A DNA stretch of 64,000 nucleotides from Pollenia angustigena (lineage: Eukaryota > Arthropoda > Insecta > Diptera > Polleniidae). Positions 43,559 through 57,016 of the stretch are shown here, piece after piece. The number at the start of each line of letters is the position of its first letter. The first letter of the stretch is position 1. The DNA lies in NCBI GenBank assembly GCA_930367215.1, contig OV884059.1:61413393-61477392 (forward strand), in the 5' to 3' direction. A model generated the notes under the pieces. The model saw nothing but the letters and a program-made list of their open reading frames with translations, was not told where the DNA came from and made no database searches. The translations under genes and the position numbers were made by a program.

Positions 43559-45210
43559 AGGCAAGTTCGTATCAATTTTAAAAAGTATGAGTGAATTGGA
43601 AAAAAGTGTGAGTGTATTAAAACTTGATAGGCAAAACTTGATGGTGTAACACAAAAACGGTGTGATTTACAGAACACCACAAAATCACTAGTGTGATTTT
43701 AAAAGCACATGTGATTTGAAATCACATGTGATTTGAAATCACGTGATTTTCAGAACAGGCCTGTATATTCAGGTATGTGATGGAAAACGATTTGAAAACG
43801 ATAATATCGTTTTCGGTATCTTTAAAAATTTATTTCTAATACATTTTCCTCCGTTTTCATTTATATATTCTGATAAATTCTTTATTAAATACATATGAAA
43901 TTAATAGAAAAAGTGGGCGTAAAAGTAGGCGTGGTAAATTTTTCTTTCGATGAAAACTTTAAATGGATTAATACGAACATTTGAAAAAAAAATTAGTCAA
44001 ATCGATGGAGCCGTTTTCTGATTTTAGGTTAATCGAAAAAAGGGGACGTAAAAGTGGGCGGGGCAAAATTTTCTTTCCGTAAAAACCTTAGTTGGACCAT
44101 GGCGATTATTTTAAATAATACGAGTCCTAAATAAAAAACACGCAATACTGACGTTTCGCTTTTAACTTAATCGTGTGTGGGAAAACTGAATCAACTTCGT
44201 CTGTGGGAGCATTCAATTTGATGGGCTAAGTTACAGGGCGTTATTTTTACGTTTTCATGTATGCGGAAATTAGTGCAAAATGAATAAATTTTTTATAAGT
44301 TCAGCTTTGTAAACAAAAATTAATTTTACTTTTTTTTTTTGTTGTTTCAATTTAAATTCCCAAACGAAACATTTTTTTTACTTTCGAAAAAAGCCACTAA
44401 GACCGTTAACTTAAATTTTGTATACGAACGTAAAAGTTCGAAATTGCAAAAGTAAGCGTAATTATATATTGAATCTCGTTTTCATATAATTCGTTTAAAG
44501 GACCTTATATATTTCTGAGCTATTTTAAGCGAATAAAAGTATATTTACACCGGAATATATATACAGGTTATACGTGGTTTGTTGTAGTAAAAAGTTTATT
44601 TTTAAGGTTATGAAAAGTTTTTTTTTTATAATACAAAGTTTTAAACCAGTTTATTTTAAGCCTGTTTTAAAAAACCGGCTTTTAATTAAATTTGATTTTT
44701 CAAATTTTTCCTATGTGTGTGATACCTTTTAAAAATATAGTTTTTAAATTTCAAAAAACGTTAAATTTTTGAACTTTTAACATTATAATGTTAATTTTAT
44801 TATATTAACCAATATTTCGAAAAATTACAGATAACAAAATATTTTCAATATAATAATAAATTAATTAATATAAAAGATTTAACAATCCAAACATTTTATT
44901 ATGTAATTAACATATTAACAAATTATTTAATTTCCTTATCTGTTTTTGTAAACTAAAGTAAAATAATATTAAAAAAAGTATTTTTGTTTTTATTAAAATA
45001 AACTTTCCATCCCTGAATAACTTTATTTAATTTGGTAACACTGCCAATTTAAGTCTGTAAAGCAAAATAAAAACACTCAATTCAGTTTGCAACATTTCTC
45101 TGAGATTTACAATTTGCTCTCTTTGAATTGAGTGAAAAAAAAAGTTTGTCAGCAAAAGTTTGTTATTTTCTCGCGGGTAAGAAATTTTAAGCAAAAACAA
45201 AGCACTTACT
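43559..45210. other. Palindromic tail and decayed repeats, no gene
   Basis: At 43660-43760 ATCAC-type palindromes repeat. At about 43911-43975 and 44038-44100 a GGGCGTAAAAGT-containing segment with TTTTCTTTC occurs twice, about 127 bp apart. A hAT-like end CTTTCCATCCCTG is at 45003-45015. Confidence 0.5.
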
Positions 45211-46146
45211 AATAAAATCAGTGATGCCAACTTTTTGAGAGGAAAAAGCATTCAGCTGTGCCGAATATTAAATACCACCAAAATTTAAAAAAGGCGACGG
45301 CGTTGATGGGGATCATTTTCATTTAAGATTAAATAATAAATATATTTACATTTGCATACAAACATTTTTAAATGTATTATTATTAGCTTCAATTCCAATC
45401 ATTTGGAGTTTAAATTGGCCATAAAACAGTTTTATAGTTATACAGTGCGAGCTCGATTTTCGTAACTCGAAAAAAACTTTCCTGCTGCAATTACCGACCA
45501 TTGTTTATAAAACTTAATGACAGCATATCTTTTAATAAACATTCTTTTATTATATCGTTTAAATAAATCTAAATTAAAACCGCGCAAAATTAAGGCAAAA
45601 GTGCACTTTACGGGGCGTACGAAAAAAAAAATAAAAAAAATATGCTACCCGGTTCAGAATAAAAAATGAAAAAAACCACAATTAAAATTTAAGGGGGCTG
45701 AGGCCCGTGGGGCCCTCTGGACCCAAAAAACTGACCTCCCACTTAGTGGAATGTGTGGGTACTCAAATAAAATGTAAAGTGCACTTCAGCCAAAATTAAT
45801 AAAACAATTGGCTTATGATATCCAATTATTTTAACATATTGAACGCTTCTGAATAAAGAACACACATAAGGTGTAAAATAGAAAAAAAAAATTTATGTTT
45901 GCATTCTGATACTTAATCAAACCTTTTTTCAATAGCACTAGAGGTAAAACAACACACAACGCTCGTTATAAAAGTATTTTCTGTCAGCTGTTTTGAATTT
46001 ATTTAACACTTTGCATATACCAAGCTACGGCTCTTTTTTTGTTTTAAAAGTCTTTGCTTTTTTTTTGTACGGTTTCCGACTGCATGTTTTTTAACAATTC
46101 TTAATATTTTCCAATCTATATTCTATTTTTGAAACAATGTCTACAT

Positions 46147-46250
46147 CAAAAAGTAATTTCAATTTTTGGGAATACAAAATTTTGATTTCAAAAGATTTTG
46201 TTATTCGTGCTTAATTCCCAGTTTTTATTCTTGAACAAAACACTATACAT
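46147..46250. repeat. Single end fragment of the 470-bp repeat family
   Basis: CAAAAAGTAATTTCAATTTT through ATTCCCAGTTTTTATTCTTG matches the outer end of 13515-14390 and of the array at 58025-59398. Confidence 0.75.
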
Positions 46251-46312
46251 CTTTAAAAAAATGTTTACCGAAATACATCGTTTTTATTTCGAGTACTAAA
46301 TATGTTGTCAAC

Positions 46313-47500
46313 CAGGGATGATAAATGAGAAAACCAATGTCGTACCAACGATCTTTTAAAATCGTACTTTTTCGGCCCCAATAGTACTAAATCATTTTTT
46401 TTATTTTTAAAAACAAACATTTTAACCAACAAAAACAAAAGGTACTTAAAATTCATTTGTTCATGTAAAGTATAGATAGCAAAAAATACATGACCATTAA
46501 TTATAGATAATAATAGGGCGGTTAAAATTTTTTCGCGTCTAAAACACATCGCGATTCTTGTTCTATAAGTCATTCGAAGAAACTTTTCCAAAGAAACCAT
46601 AGGTCAAAAATGAATTTCGAGCCCCAGATTTTTCAAAATAGTTAGTTTTCCAAAATATTCAAGAATAAAGGCAAACAAATTAAATTTGGTTTAGCCAGTC
46701 CTGTATCATGCGGTTTTTAGGGTCGAGAAATCCATTTTTATACACTTTTTAGAATTTCCAAATTTATTGTGTTTACAATTTTCAATATGTACTGCAGAAA
46801 CAGGAAATTTTTTTTTATTATATTCGGACTTCTACTGAATATAATAAAAAAAATTTATTTAGCACTTGTAAAATCTCCTTCAAACTAGTTCGGAGTAAAA
46901 TAATAATGGAGTGGGTTTTCACAGTTACAAAATACTGTTGATTACTTCTTGACATGACAACCATCATGTTGACGAATATTTGAAAATATTATGAATGCGT
47001 TCCAAAATAATCTTGCATAGTGAGGAAGTAGTCTTTTCTACTATGTAGAACGTTTGCAGAAATGGTTTCCTATATCTTTTAAAAACTTGTCAATATCATC
47101 AGAAAATGCACGCTTTTATGCTGCTGCTGATACTAAAGTTAGAATGTGGCATAAGAAATCTTTCAATGAACAAGTGCAAAAATCTATTCGCAATAGCGGA
47201 GTTCAGTGTTTGGTGCAAATGGTCTTGCAAAATTTCATAGCTGATTTGTTAAATCCAACAACAAAAAATAGAGTTTCCCTTAGATTTAATAAAAAAGCTA
47301 CGACATTTTGCATTTTCGCAAGACTATTTGCACCAAACACTAAACTCCGCTTATATTTCGCAAGACTATTTGCACCAAACACTAAACTCTGCTTATATTC
47401 ATTGGACAGTAAATATGCAGGTTTGAAAAATGTCGAAATAGTACCAAATGAGTCACGGGGGTAGCACCGTACTTTTTAGTTCTGAACTTTATCAACCCTG
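46313..47500. mobile_element. hAT-type element, inner
   Basis: The ends CAGGGATGATAAA and (inverted) CAGGGTTGATAAAG are flanked by a perfect 8-bp duplication TTGTCAAC (46305-46312 and 47501-47508). A 136-codon frame at 47054-47464 contains a recent internal duplication (FARLFAPNTKLRLY twice). It may be transposase debris but has no diagnostic motif. Confidence 0.85.
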
Positions 47501-48148
47501 TTGTCAACGCTTAAAAGTGCAACGTTTCATTAAATTTCCAAATTGCTAGGAAGCCTAGCTCTAACCTCGTAAATAAAGTTTTTGGTAAAACGAATGTTAC
47601 TTTCTTTTATCATTTGAAATCTTAAAATCTTTACAAGCCTTCTCAAAATTGTACCCCAATTAGCAAAGTTCAACCAACTCATCCTCTATATAATCGTCTT
47701 TCAAAAAATGGTAGAAAAAAATAAAAATTGTAAAAAGCACTAAAGGCACTAACGAAAAATTAAAAAAGCACCGAGTTAGTTCTTTTCTTTAGTTTGGCAC
47801 TATGGATAAAATTTTGGCGTTTTGAGGCATCAAAAAGCACCATAAATAGTGCCTAAAGCACTAAGTTGACATCACTGAATAAAATACTTTCAAAAAGTAA
47901 ATCATACACCACACAATAAAACGAAACACCCAGTATAAGCAAATCAACAAACATCTTAAAAACAAATATGTATGTATGTATTAAAGAACCAAGCAAAAAC
48001 AAATCGAATCCGGATATCCCAGCCAAAATTACCGAAAGACGTCTTTCATTGATAGAGCAGAAGAAATGGAAACTTAAAGCTTGCTGTGGGGTGCTCTGTG
48101 TGGTAAAGGACCAACCCCGAGAGAAATCCCACTCAAACCAAATTCGTC

Positions 48149-51100
48149 CTACGTGCGGTTAGCACCCAGTCTCCCCTCGCGCAGCCAGGCTATCCCTATT
48201 ACGAATCCTATCAGATTCTCAAGTCCGCAACTCGAGACATCCCCTAATTCGCCCAGGAATCTACTGCCCAGCCACCTCAGTCTGCTGCCCTGCAACCTGG
48301 GACAGTGGCACAGAAAGTGCTCAACTGTGTCCAACTCCTCAGGGTCCTCGCACAACCTGCATATATCCGACAAGTCGGATCACATCCTCACCGCCAGCCT
48401 GCCTATCATACTGTGGCCCGTGATCATGCCTATCATGGTCCTAACGCAGACCCTGCTCCTGCCCAGCAGCGACACCGAATCGGACTTCCTTAGCACCGGA
48501 CACAGTGTCCGCGATACCCGACAGTCCGTTCGGCCCCCTAGGCCCGATTGGTCACGCCCAGTGTCAACTCCTTAATTCTACCAAAATAGAAGCCCAATGG
48601 AGGCCTTACCGCCTCCACACAGTCAAGATTCTCCATCTCTGAGCCCTGTCTTGCCAACTCATCAGCAACCTCATTGCCGCCTATGTCGCAATGATCCGGC
48701 ACCCAGCACAACCTTAGCAAATACTCCCCTAAGGCTCCCTTCAGAGCCCTCCTACACTCATCAACCAGCCTGGAGTTTACATAACAGCCCCTTACGGCCA
48801 TAAGAGCCGCCTGGCTGTCCACATATATAGTGACCACCGAGTCCCTATCAATGTTGTCTCTCATCGGTTCCACGGCCCTCCAGACCCCCAGAACCTCCGC
48901 CTGAAAAACACTGCAGTCGTCAGGAAGCCTATATGACCTTCTTATGTTCACATCCTCAATGTAGACCCCTGTACCCGTGCCCCTCATCTTCGAGCCATCA
49001 GTGAAAATAGCAAATCCACCAAATAATCTGCTCCTGCCCAACCAGCTCTCCCTTGAGGGCATTATTACCTCTGGCAACCGACCAAAATCCACTCTGGTGC
49101 TCACATAATCAGTGGAGCCCGGCGGTCCCAGGCAATAGCCACCAGCCTCAATCTCATCCAGGATCCGTGAGTGACCCTGAGTGTCATTCCTCGTCAGTCC
49201 TAACTCCCTCAGTCTAAGAATGCTCCTGGCCGCCATTCCCATCACATACTGCTCAATAGGCAGAAGATGTAGAATGATATCAATGGCAGCCATACGTAAG
49301 AATGGGTCTAACCACCGAAGTGTACAGCCATCCCACCACTGACGGCCGGAGTCCCCAGCTCCTACCTAACGATGATCTGCAAGCATAGTAGGCATTGAGA
49401 CCCCTTTTGAGTCTCTCCTGAGTATTCCTACCCCATGACAGCTTGCTGTCCAGAAAAACCCCCAGATACTTAGCACTATCAGATAGTCCAAGCTCCACTC
49501 CTCCCCGTACCGGCAGTCTAAACTCCCCCACCTTGTACCTCCAAGTGAAAAGAACCAACTCCGTCTTCTCCGGATTCACTCCCAGTCCCTTGTTACTTGC
49601 CCATGCCGCCAGTTCGCCCAGCGCCCCTTGCATGATGTCGCTAATTGTCGGCAGAAACTTGCCCGACACCAATATCACCACATCATCGGCGCAGGCCACG
49701 ACCTTCTGACCCATTCTGTCAAAGAGCCACAATAAGGGAGAGAGAACTTCCCCCTGTGGGGTCCCCCTAGTCACCGATTTCCTTAAGCGTTCGTTTCCCC
49801 AGTTCGAGTGAATAACTCTGCTGCTAAGCATCATAGTTATCCATTCGACCAAGAACAACGGAACCCTCAGGTCAACCAGTGCCTGCCTTATAGCCTCTAT
49901 CCTCAAATTTTTAAAGGCGCCCTCTATGTCCAGCAATGCCGCCAGGGTGTATTCCCTGGTTCGCAAACCCCGCTCCACATAACCCAGCACATCATGCAAC
50001 GCTCTCTCAACAGATCTACCTTTAAGGTAGGCTTGTTGAGCGCCGCTGACGATGCCGGTGTCAATCTTCGTCCTCAGATGTAGATCAATCAGTCTTTCCA
50101 ACGTCTTCAAGAGAAAAGACGACAAGCTGATTGGTCTAAAATCCTTGGGTTAAGAGTGACTGATTCTACCCGCCTTGGGAATAAAAACTACCCTAACCTC
50201 CCTCCACCCCCTACAAATGTACCCGTTCAGCACACATACCCTAAACAGTTCCACCAACAATAGGAGTGATGATTTCCCGATATTCTGTAACATCGCCGGA
50301 AATATACCATCTGGCCCCGCCGATTTGTAGGACCCAAAAGTATTTACCGCCCATGTTACCTTATCCAAGGTAATCATATCCCCCACCGTCTCCCTTTCCC
50401 CACCGCCTGAGCCCGAACCAGAGAAGGGGTCACCACATACAGCCTGTTCCCCTGACCCAGGATCCACACACCCCGGAAGGTGAGTCTCCATAAGCAGACA
50501 GAGAGATTCAGAGCCAGATTCCGCCCATGAGCCGTCCGATCTCTGAATAAATCCAGGGACTACAGGGTCCTTAGATAAAATTCTCCTGAACCTAGACATC
50601 TCATTCACGGATTCAACTGACTCGGTAAACTTAATCCACGAGTCCCTTTTCACCCTTCTAATATCTCCCTTATACCTCCCGTAACTCAACCTGAAGTTAC
50701 TCCAATCTTCATCCCTGCGCGTATACTTCGCTCTATTAAACAGCCTTCTGACGGTGGACCTTTGAGTTTTCAACTCGTCTGTCCACCATCTTGGCTGTGT
50801 ACGCCTGCCCGGAAAATTTAACGGACAGGATCGCTCATAGCTACTGGTCAATACCCCCGTGAAGTCGTTTACCAGTTGCTCCACACCGGCTGTTCCGTTG
50901 CACCAGTCCCGAAAACGAATCCCAATCCGTCCTTCTCGGATTCCTATACGGACACTTTTTCGACCTCTCAAACATTAGACTAAAGGACAGACGACTATGG
51001 TCAGAGAAGGAAAAATCCAAAGCCACCCTCCAGTCCTCTTCTAATTCCCCACAGTTCGTCAATGTTATATCTATCACTGCCTCTCTATCCGTAGTTCTGA

Positions 51101-51680
51101 ACGTTGGCGTATTCCCCCTGTTACAGATAAAAAGATTGCTGGCAATAATAAAATCAAACATAGACTCACCTCTTTTGTTGATGTCGGCACTACCCCATTG
51201 GGAATGGTGTGCATTGGCGTCACATCCTAGTACCAGCCTCGAGCCGCTTCTGCCCGAGTGCTCCACCAACTCTCGCACTTTTTCACCAGGTGGATCGGCA
51301 GCTACATATGGCAAGTATGCTAGTGCCAGGACCGTTTTGTCCCTGGCTTCTCCTGTCACAACCGTGAGGTCTCCATTACTGAAAGAATGAGAAATCATAA
51401 ATTTATGTTCAGTTCTCGCCAGTATACAAGTCCGTACCTTCTCATCAGAGCGGGATACAAACAAGGTATACCCAGTGATCCTTAATCCAACTACCCGGTT
51501 TTTGTTAATCCAGGGCTCTTGGATTAAAGCCACGTCCACATTGTTATCAATGAGGTAGGTTACCAATTCGGTTGAGGCCGCTTCACAGTGGTGCAAGTTT
51601 ATCTGCACCACTTTCAGCCTCTTAGGGTTTATCATTTTTAGGAAACCTAAATCTGATAGACCCCAACCCGAATATAGCAA
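48149..51680 (-). pseudogene. LOA-like ORF2 (endonuclease, RT, RNase H), frame-shifted
   Basis: The endonuclease occupies about 51680-50910 (VVQINLHHCEAAS, LIQEPWINK, GCDANAHHSQWGS, FSDHSRLSF). A frame change near 50900 leads into the linker and RT start (50870-50150, KSAGPDGIFPAML, VVFIPKAGR). Another near 50140 leads to RT (50125-49280) with TPQGEVLSPLLW and the catalytic ACADD. Compared with the family, some ten residues are missing between those two motifs. RNase H (49293-48538) has FTDGSK, AEVLGVW, VDSQAAL and VPDHCDIGGNEVADELA. The end (48373-48149) is CRLCEDPEELDTVEHFLCHC, a zinc motif. At least three frameshifts make it inactive. Confidence 0.85.
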
Positions 51681-52254
51681 CCCCTCCCATTGACTTCAGT
51701 TTTCTCAGAGATTCCCGGTCTACTGCGAACCTGGAATCTCTTCCTTGGTTCTCCTTACAACCCAGTGAAGCTATCATCTTCCACTGGCCTGTAATGAGCC
51801 CATTGTTCTGATTGGTCAGTAACCCCAGTATGACCTCCACCGGTTTTATAGGTGGAGGAATCCATACAGTGACCACCGGCCTTAATGGCAACTCAGATGC
51901 GAGTATGACGTCCAATCTGGCTTCAGGATAAGCGCTACCACACCTGTCGATTGCAGCCTTTAAAAACTCAAAGGTTTTTAGATTGCCGCAACTGACAGTT
52001 TTGACACCTCTTATCCAGTCAGCCCCTTTGAACGATACTTCGTCCGGCCTTCATTTGACGCTAAAGATTTCGTCGAATAGTTTGTTTTCTAGCACCTGCC
52101 ATTTCTCGACACTGATCCTTCCATCGGGATCCATACGAACAATGACAGCTGCTAGAATACCGTCCTTACCTGATGACTCCCTTAGCTTCCTTGACGTAGA
52201 GGGTTGGTCCTCTCTGGAGCCAGTTTTTGAATTTAAAAATTTATGAATGGGCAA
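51622..52254 (-). pseudogene. LOA-like ORF1, C-terminal remnant
   Basis: Two frames of the minus strand join by a single shift near 52050. They read WQVLENKLFDEIF, then DEVSFKGADWIRG and FLKAAIDRCG, then VTVWIPPPIKPVEVILGLL and QNNGLITGQWKM. The layout resembles the conserved C-terminal domain found in insect LOA-type ORF1 proteins. ORF1 runs into ORF2 with an overlap at 51622-51680. Confidence 0.6.
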
Positions 52255-52754
52255 ATTATACTTTCTGATTACGCATGAGAGCCTGGTAGAGGAAAAACCT
52301 GTAGCTCAGAGATTTAACCAGGAAATGTATAGATGGAGGTCAGCAAGATAGACATACTGAAAAGAAAATTTTAAAAAAAAAAAGCAGTCTGAAAATCATG
52401 TTCGGTTTGTGCTTTGTTGTGATACAGACGTGTATTTTTAAACCCGCATACGATTTGAACTATCAATTAATTACATTTGACTTTTTAATATAAGCAGCGA
52501 ATGGACTCTTAAAAATAAATAATATATTTTGTTATTTAACATTATAGTGAACAATTAAAACGATAAAATTAAATAAAACCAAAAAGTAAAAATATATATG
52601 TACGTATGAATGTTCATACATGTGTATACATATTTTGAACAAAAACATTTAAGTTTAAATTTCTTATTTTTTTTTTTGTTTTTGTAAAATACAATAAATA
52701 ATAAAAATATTAAGAGCAAAGCAAAACGGTGAAAAACAAAAACAACTCTTTGCA

Positions 52755-54228
52755 TGAGTACGAACAGTGAAACAACACTAAGACAAAATGAAAGAAACGT
52801 TTATACGTTTTAGTTAATGCAAATGAAAATAATGCAGAAATAAATAAAACAAAACAAAATAAACTATTTAACGGCTAAGCCAATTACTCGAACACGTTCC
52901 CTATCACCCTCGGCGTTTACAAAAACAGTGAATAGTGACTCATTAAAAAAAACTACAACTAGATTTGGTGACAAGTGTTGCCAGCCCAGCAAGTATTGCC
53001 GTGACGTCAAAAACAAGTTTAGTGGGAAATGATACCATGAACTCAAACACAAATGCAATGGAAAACCCCCCTGTAAAAAGTTGTCAAAAGCCTACAGTAC
53101 AAGTTGGTATGGACAGGTACATAACAGTGCTTAAACGGGGACGCAGCCCTACCTCTGCAGCAGTTGCTTCGGCCTAAAAAGTACCATGTTTTTATAAAAT
53201 AAATACTCAAAATCGTTTTGCAATTCTGGAGGATGAATCCTCTGAAGCAATAAACGTCATTAAACCATCCAAGCCTCCCCCGATATATCTAAGGGAGCAA
53301 AATAAAGCTCATAAAGAGTTTGATATCGGTGATAGGTGAAAATTCGTTTTACGTAGCGGCTATAAAGCGTGGAAGTATAACGAGACAAAAATACAAGTCA
53401 ATAATGAGAATGATTTTCGCAAAATAGTAACCAACTTTGAAACGCTTAAAAAAAACTTTTATACCTACCAACTGAAAAGCAGTAAAGGTCTACAGGTAGT
53501 GATTAAGGGTATTGACTCATGTGTGGACCCAGAAGAGGTTAAAACATTCCTAGAAGAAAAAGGCTTCAATGTAAAACATGTAGTAAATATTAAAAATAGA
53601 GAAAAAATTCCCCAACCACTTTTTCGAGTGGAGTTTGAACCCGGCAACGTAAAACTTAAAAAAAAACGAAACACATCCTATTTACAATTTAAAATATATT
53701 CTCTACAGAAGAATAACTATAGAAGAGCCGCACAAAAAAAAAATGGACCTGTTCAGAGCTTAAACTGCCAAGAATTTGGCCATACCAAGGCATACTGGTA
53801 CTTACCCCCTGTCTGCGTAGTATGTGGTGAACTACACGGTACAGTTTCTTGCGATAAGTCTAAAACCGACCCCAACGTAAAAAAATGTAGCAACTGTGGC
53901 GGTAATCACACTGCGAATTATAGAGGATGCCCTGTATATAATATCGTCAAGCAGACGGTTGGACCGAAAACAAATACCCCTCAAATGCAGGTTGCAAATC
54001 AAGTAAACACAAATGCAATTCAAGCGTCCTAAAATCAAACCATCAGCCAATGCAAGGTGCCTCGCCAAGTAATGATGAAACTCCGGTTTCTAATTTAAGT
54101 CGTTTAGAAAAAACCATGGAAACATTAGTGCAAACAGTAAATAATTTTACGAACTCAATGGGTTATATGATGCAGGAAATGCTTAGAATGCAATCGATGT
54201 TATTGCAAGCTGTACTTAACAAACCATG
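52755..54228 (+). pseudogene. LINE ORF1, copy 2, broken
   Basis: Readable in pieces (52965-53177 and 53499-54032), with the knuckle region CVVCGELHGTVSC and CSNCGGNHTANYRGC preserved. The first knuckle is damaged: CLNCQEYGH reads SLNCQEFGH and the last Cys of it is Trp. A stop follows EAVASA and a deletion of about 40 bp lies near 54025. Confidence 0.88.
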
Positions 54229-56868
54229 AACTGTTTAAAAATTTGTTTTTGGAACGCAAACGGCATCTGCCAACATAAAAATGAATTAGAATACTTTCTT
54301 AAAAATAAACAAATTGATGTCATGATGACCTCAAAAAATACGTTTAAAATAAATGGTTATATACTATATGATACCAAGGACCCACGAGATAGAGCTTGTG
54401 GAGGTTCTGCCATTTTAATAAAAACCCGAGTCAAACACTACCTAATGTGTGATCATCGTGAAGATTATCTCCAAGGAACGAACATTTGCGTTGAGGAATT
54501 AAATAGAAACCTAGTAATTTCATCGTTATACTCTCCGCCTAGATTTCCAATATCGGAGGACCAATATTATAAATATTTTAAATCATTAGGACCGTGTTTC
54601 CTAGCCGCTGGCGATTATAACGCTAAACATACCTTCTGGGGGTCGCGACTTATAACGCCAAAGGGTCGTGTTTTATTTAACACAATTTCTAAAATGGATT
54701 TAAATGTGGTAGCGAGCGGACAACCAACATATTGGCCCACTGATCATCAAAAAATACCAGATGTCATCGATTTCGGCGTGGTTAAAAACATTCCCATAGA
54801 AACGATTAATGTTGAAGCCTCCCTAGAATTATCTTCCGACCACACACCTACAATTGTTACTATAATGAACCCCAATAGAATTGCACCTCCGACTGGCTAC
54901 ATAGCGACGACAGCTACGCAAATTAATTGGTTAAAATATAAAAAATATCTCAGTACCCATTGCACAGAAAATATTCCGCTCAGTACACCGGATTATGTAG
55001 ATCGCTCAATTGACAATTTTGACAGTTTTCTGAAACTAGCTGTTCAACATTCCAGCGATACCTCCAAAAAAATTAAAAATACTAAAATATATTCTTCAGA
55101 TGTCGAGCGGCTCTTGACTGAAAAAAAGGAGAGTTCGAAGAGAGTGGCAACTTTACAGATCCCCGCAACTTAAGATTTTATTAAAAGAGTGCACAAAAAA
55201 GCTAAGAAAGTTACTGCAGAATCAGAAAACGGCTTCTCTAGAAAAATATCTTAAGGAACTTGATGCAACTCTACAATCTGACTACTCATTATGGCGTGCA
55301 GCTAGAAATCTAAAAAGGCCAGTTATATCTAAGCCACCATTAAGAGAATTGAATGGTAATTGGGCAAGAAACGATATTGAAAAAGGAAATCAGTTTGTTA
55401 GTCACTTGAAAAACGTATTTACACCAAATATATTTCACAATATTGCGGTCGAGTTACCACCTGTTGCTGCTAGAGCAGCTATTCCCCTCAGATTTGAGTT
55501 AAGAGAAATCGAAAAGGCTATTTGTGACTTAAACACTAAGAAGGCACCTGGTATTGATAAAATAAGTAATAAAATGCTTTTGGAACTACCTCGCATAGCA
55601 AAGAAAATTATTCTTTTTATTTTTAATGCTATTTTACGCCTTGAATACTATCCTCAAAAACGGAAGGTTTCCTTAGTTACCATGATACCAAAGCCAGGTA
55701 AAGATCATATAAAAGTTGAGTCTTATAGGCCTATTAGCTTATAATCTAATTTGTCAAAGTTGTTTGAGAACTTATTAGTTTCAAAATTAACACCGATTTT
55801 AAGTGTAAATAGATGTATTCCAAACCATCAGTTCGGATTTAGAAGAAAACACAGCACAATCGAACAGACTCATCGAATAGTAAATGTCATAAGAAAAGCA
55901 TTTGAAGAAAAAAAAATATTGCTCAGCACTCTTCATCGATGTTTCGCAAGCTAAAGTCTGGCATGAAGGCTTATTACATAAACTGAAGCAAAATTTACCA
56001 GCAAACACACACAAGCTGCTAGAAAGCTACTTAGTCGGTCGTCATTTTATTATTAAAGAAGGAAATTTCTTAAGTTCACCTCAGCCCATTGCCGCTGGAG
56101 TCCCACAAGGCAGCATCCTGGGCCCCCTATTATACTTAATTTATACTTCGGACATGCCAACAAGCAACTATACACAAACTTCAACATTTGCAGACGATAC
56201 AGCTTTTCTAAGCGTCCACGAAAATCGTTATGAAGCATCGCGTTACTTACAGCATCATATATTTCAACTAGAAATGTGGTTACGACAATGGAGGATAATG
56301 GTCAATGAGCAAAAATGCGTACATTTAACATTCACTTTGCGCCGGTAATCTTGCCCCCCCTATTACAATCAATAATCAAATAATTCCTCAACATTCGCAT
56401 GTAAAATATCTCGGTATACATCGGGATCGGCGATTAACGTGGAAATGCCATATAGAGGCAAAATTAACTCAAATGAAACTAAAAGCCATTCAAATTCATT
56501 GGCTTATTGGAAGAAATTCTGTCCTTAGTCTCGATTGCAAGCTTCTACTTTACAACTCTATCTTAAAGCCTATCTGGTACTACGGTATTCAACTATGGGG
56601 CACTGCCTCGGCCTCTAATATCGACAAAATTCAAAGGCGCCAAAATAAACTTCTTCGAATAATCACAGCAGCTCCCTGGTATGTTAAAAACTCAAACATT
56701 CATAAGGATCTCAATGTGCCATTAGTTAAAACTATGATTACAAAATATGCAATAAAATATTTAAAAAGGCTTGAACAACACCCAAATCCACTAGCTCGAA
56801 ATATTTTAAATCATGGCGGCCACACTCGCTTAAGAAGAAGACACTGCAGCACTTACCCAATTAGATGA
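54226..56868 (+). pseudogene. LINE ORF2, copy 2, broken
   Basis: The endonuclease (54226-55130) lacks the SETHLT segment by a short deletion, so its catalytic Glu region is gone. Frame changes near 55130 and 55910, a TAA at 55741-55743 and another stop at 56346 cut up the RT, whose FADD box remains (FADDTAF near 56190). The last piece, 56473-56868, keeps the C-terminal frame that copy 1 has lost. Confidence 0.88.
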
Positions 56869-57016
56869 GCGATGAACAGAACCCGTGATGAAGAAAATTT
56901 TGTCTGGCACTGGCAGGACATAAAATAACGTATTAGGTTAAGATTTGATTAATTATTGTTAGTTCATATTTAATATATGAAGATTCAATAAAAAATAATG
57001 ACAAAAAAAAAAAAAA

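Larger units (their letters stand above)
45219..47877. mobile_element. hAT-type element, outer, invaded
   Basis: The ends CAGTGATGCCAACTT and (inverted) CAGTGATGTCAACTTAGTGC are flanked by a perfect 8-bp duplication AATAAAAT (45211-45218 and 47878-47885). It has taken up a fragment of the 470-bp family (46147-46250) and a second hAT element (46313-47500). At about 45442 TACAGTGCGAGCTCGATTTT looks like a Tc1/pogo-type end. No transposase survives. Confidence 0.85.
48074..52350 (-). mobile_element. Decayed LOA-like LINE with RNase H
   Basis: On the minus strand, order ORF1 remnant, endonuclease, RT, RNase H, C-terminal CCHC. The base composition is distinctly richer in G and C than the flanks. 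The 5' end is lost near a later Jockey insertion (52401) and the 3' end near 48074 is approximate because no tail or target duplication was seen. RNase H after RT together with an endonuclease starting VVQINLHHCEAAS fits the LOA clade; the I clade is the alternative. Confidence 0.8.
52401..57016 (+). mobile_element. Jockey-clade LINE, copy 2 (decayed)
   Basis: It starts with the same TTCGGTTTGTGCTTTG as copy 1 and ends in poly(A). TGAAAATC occurs before it (52390-52397) and after the tail (57020-57027) as a slightly imperfect duplication. Several indels and stops interrupt both frames, so it is dead. It is close enough to copy 1 to show what changed in each. Confidence 0.9.

Noticed and set aside
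43730..43760. CAGAACAGGCCTGT after the transposase-like gene as the right end of the MITE family at 38123 and 12367
   Set aside because: The likeness to CAGAACACCCCTGT is short and no matching left end was found upstream of the gene.
47054..47464. hAT transposase assignment for the 136-codon frame
   Set aside because: It lies inside a hAT element but shows no catalytic or dimerisation motif; an internal duplication explains part of its length.
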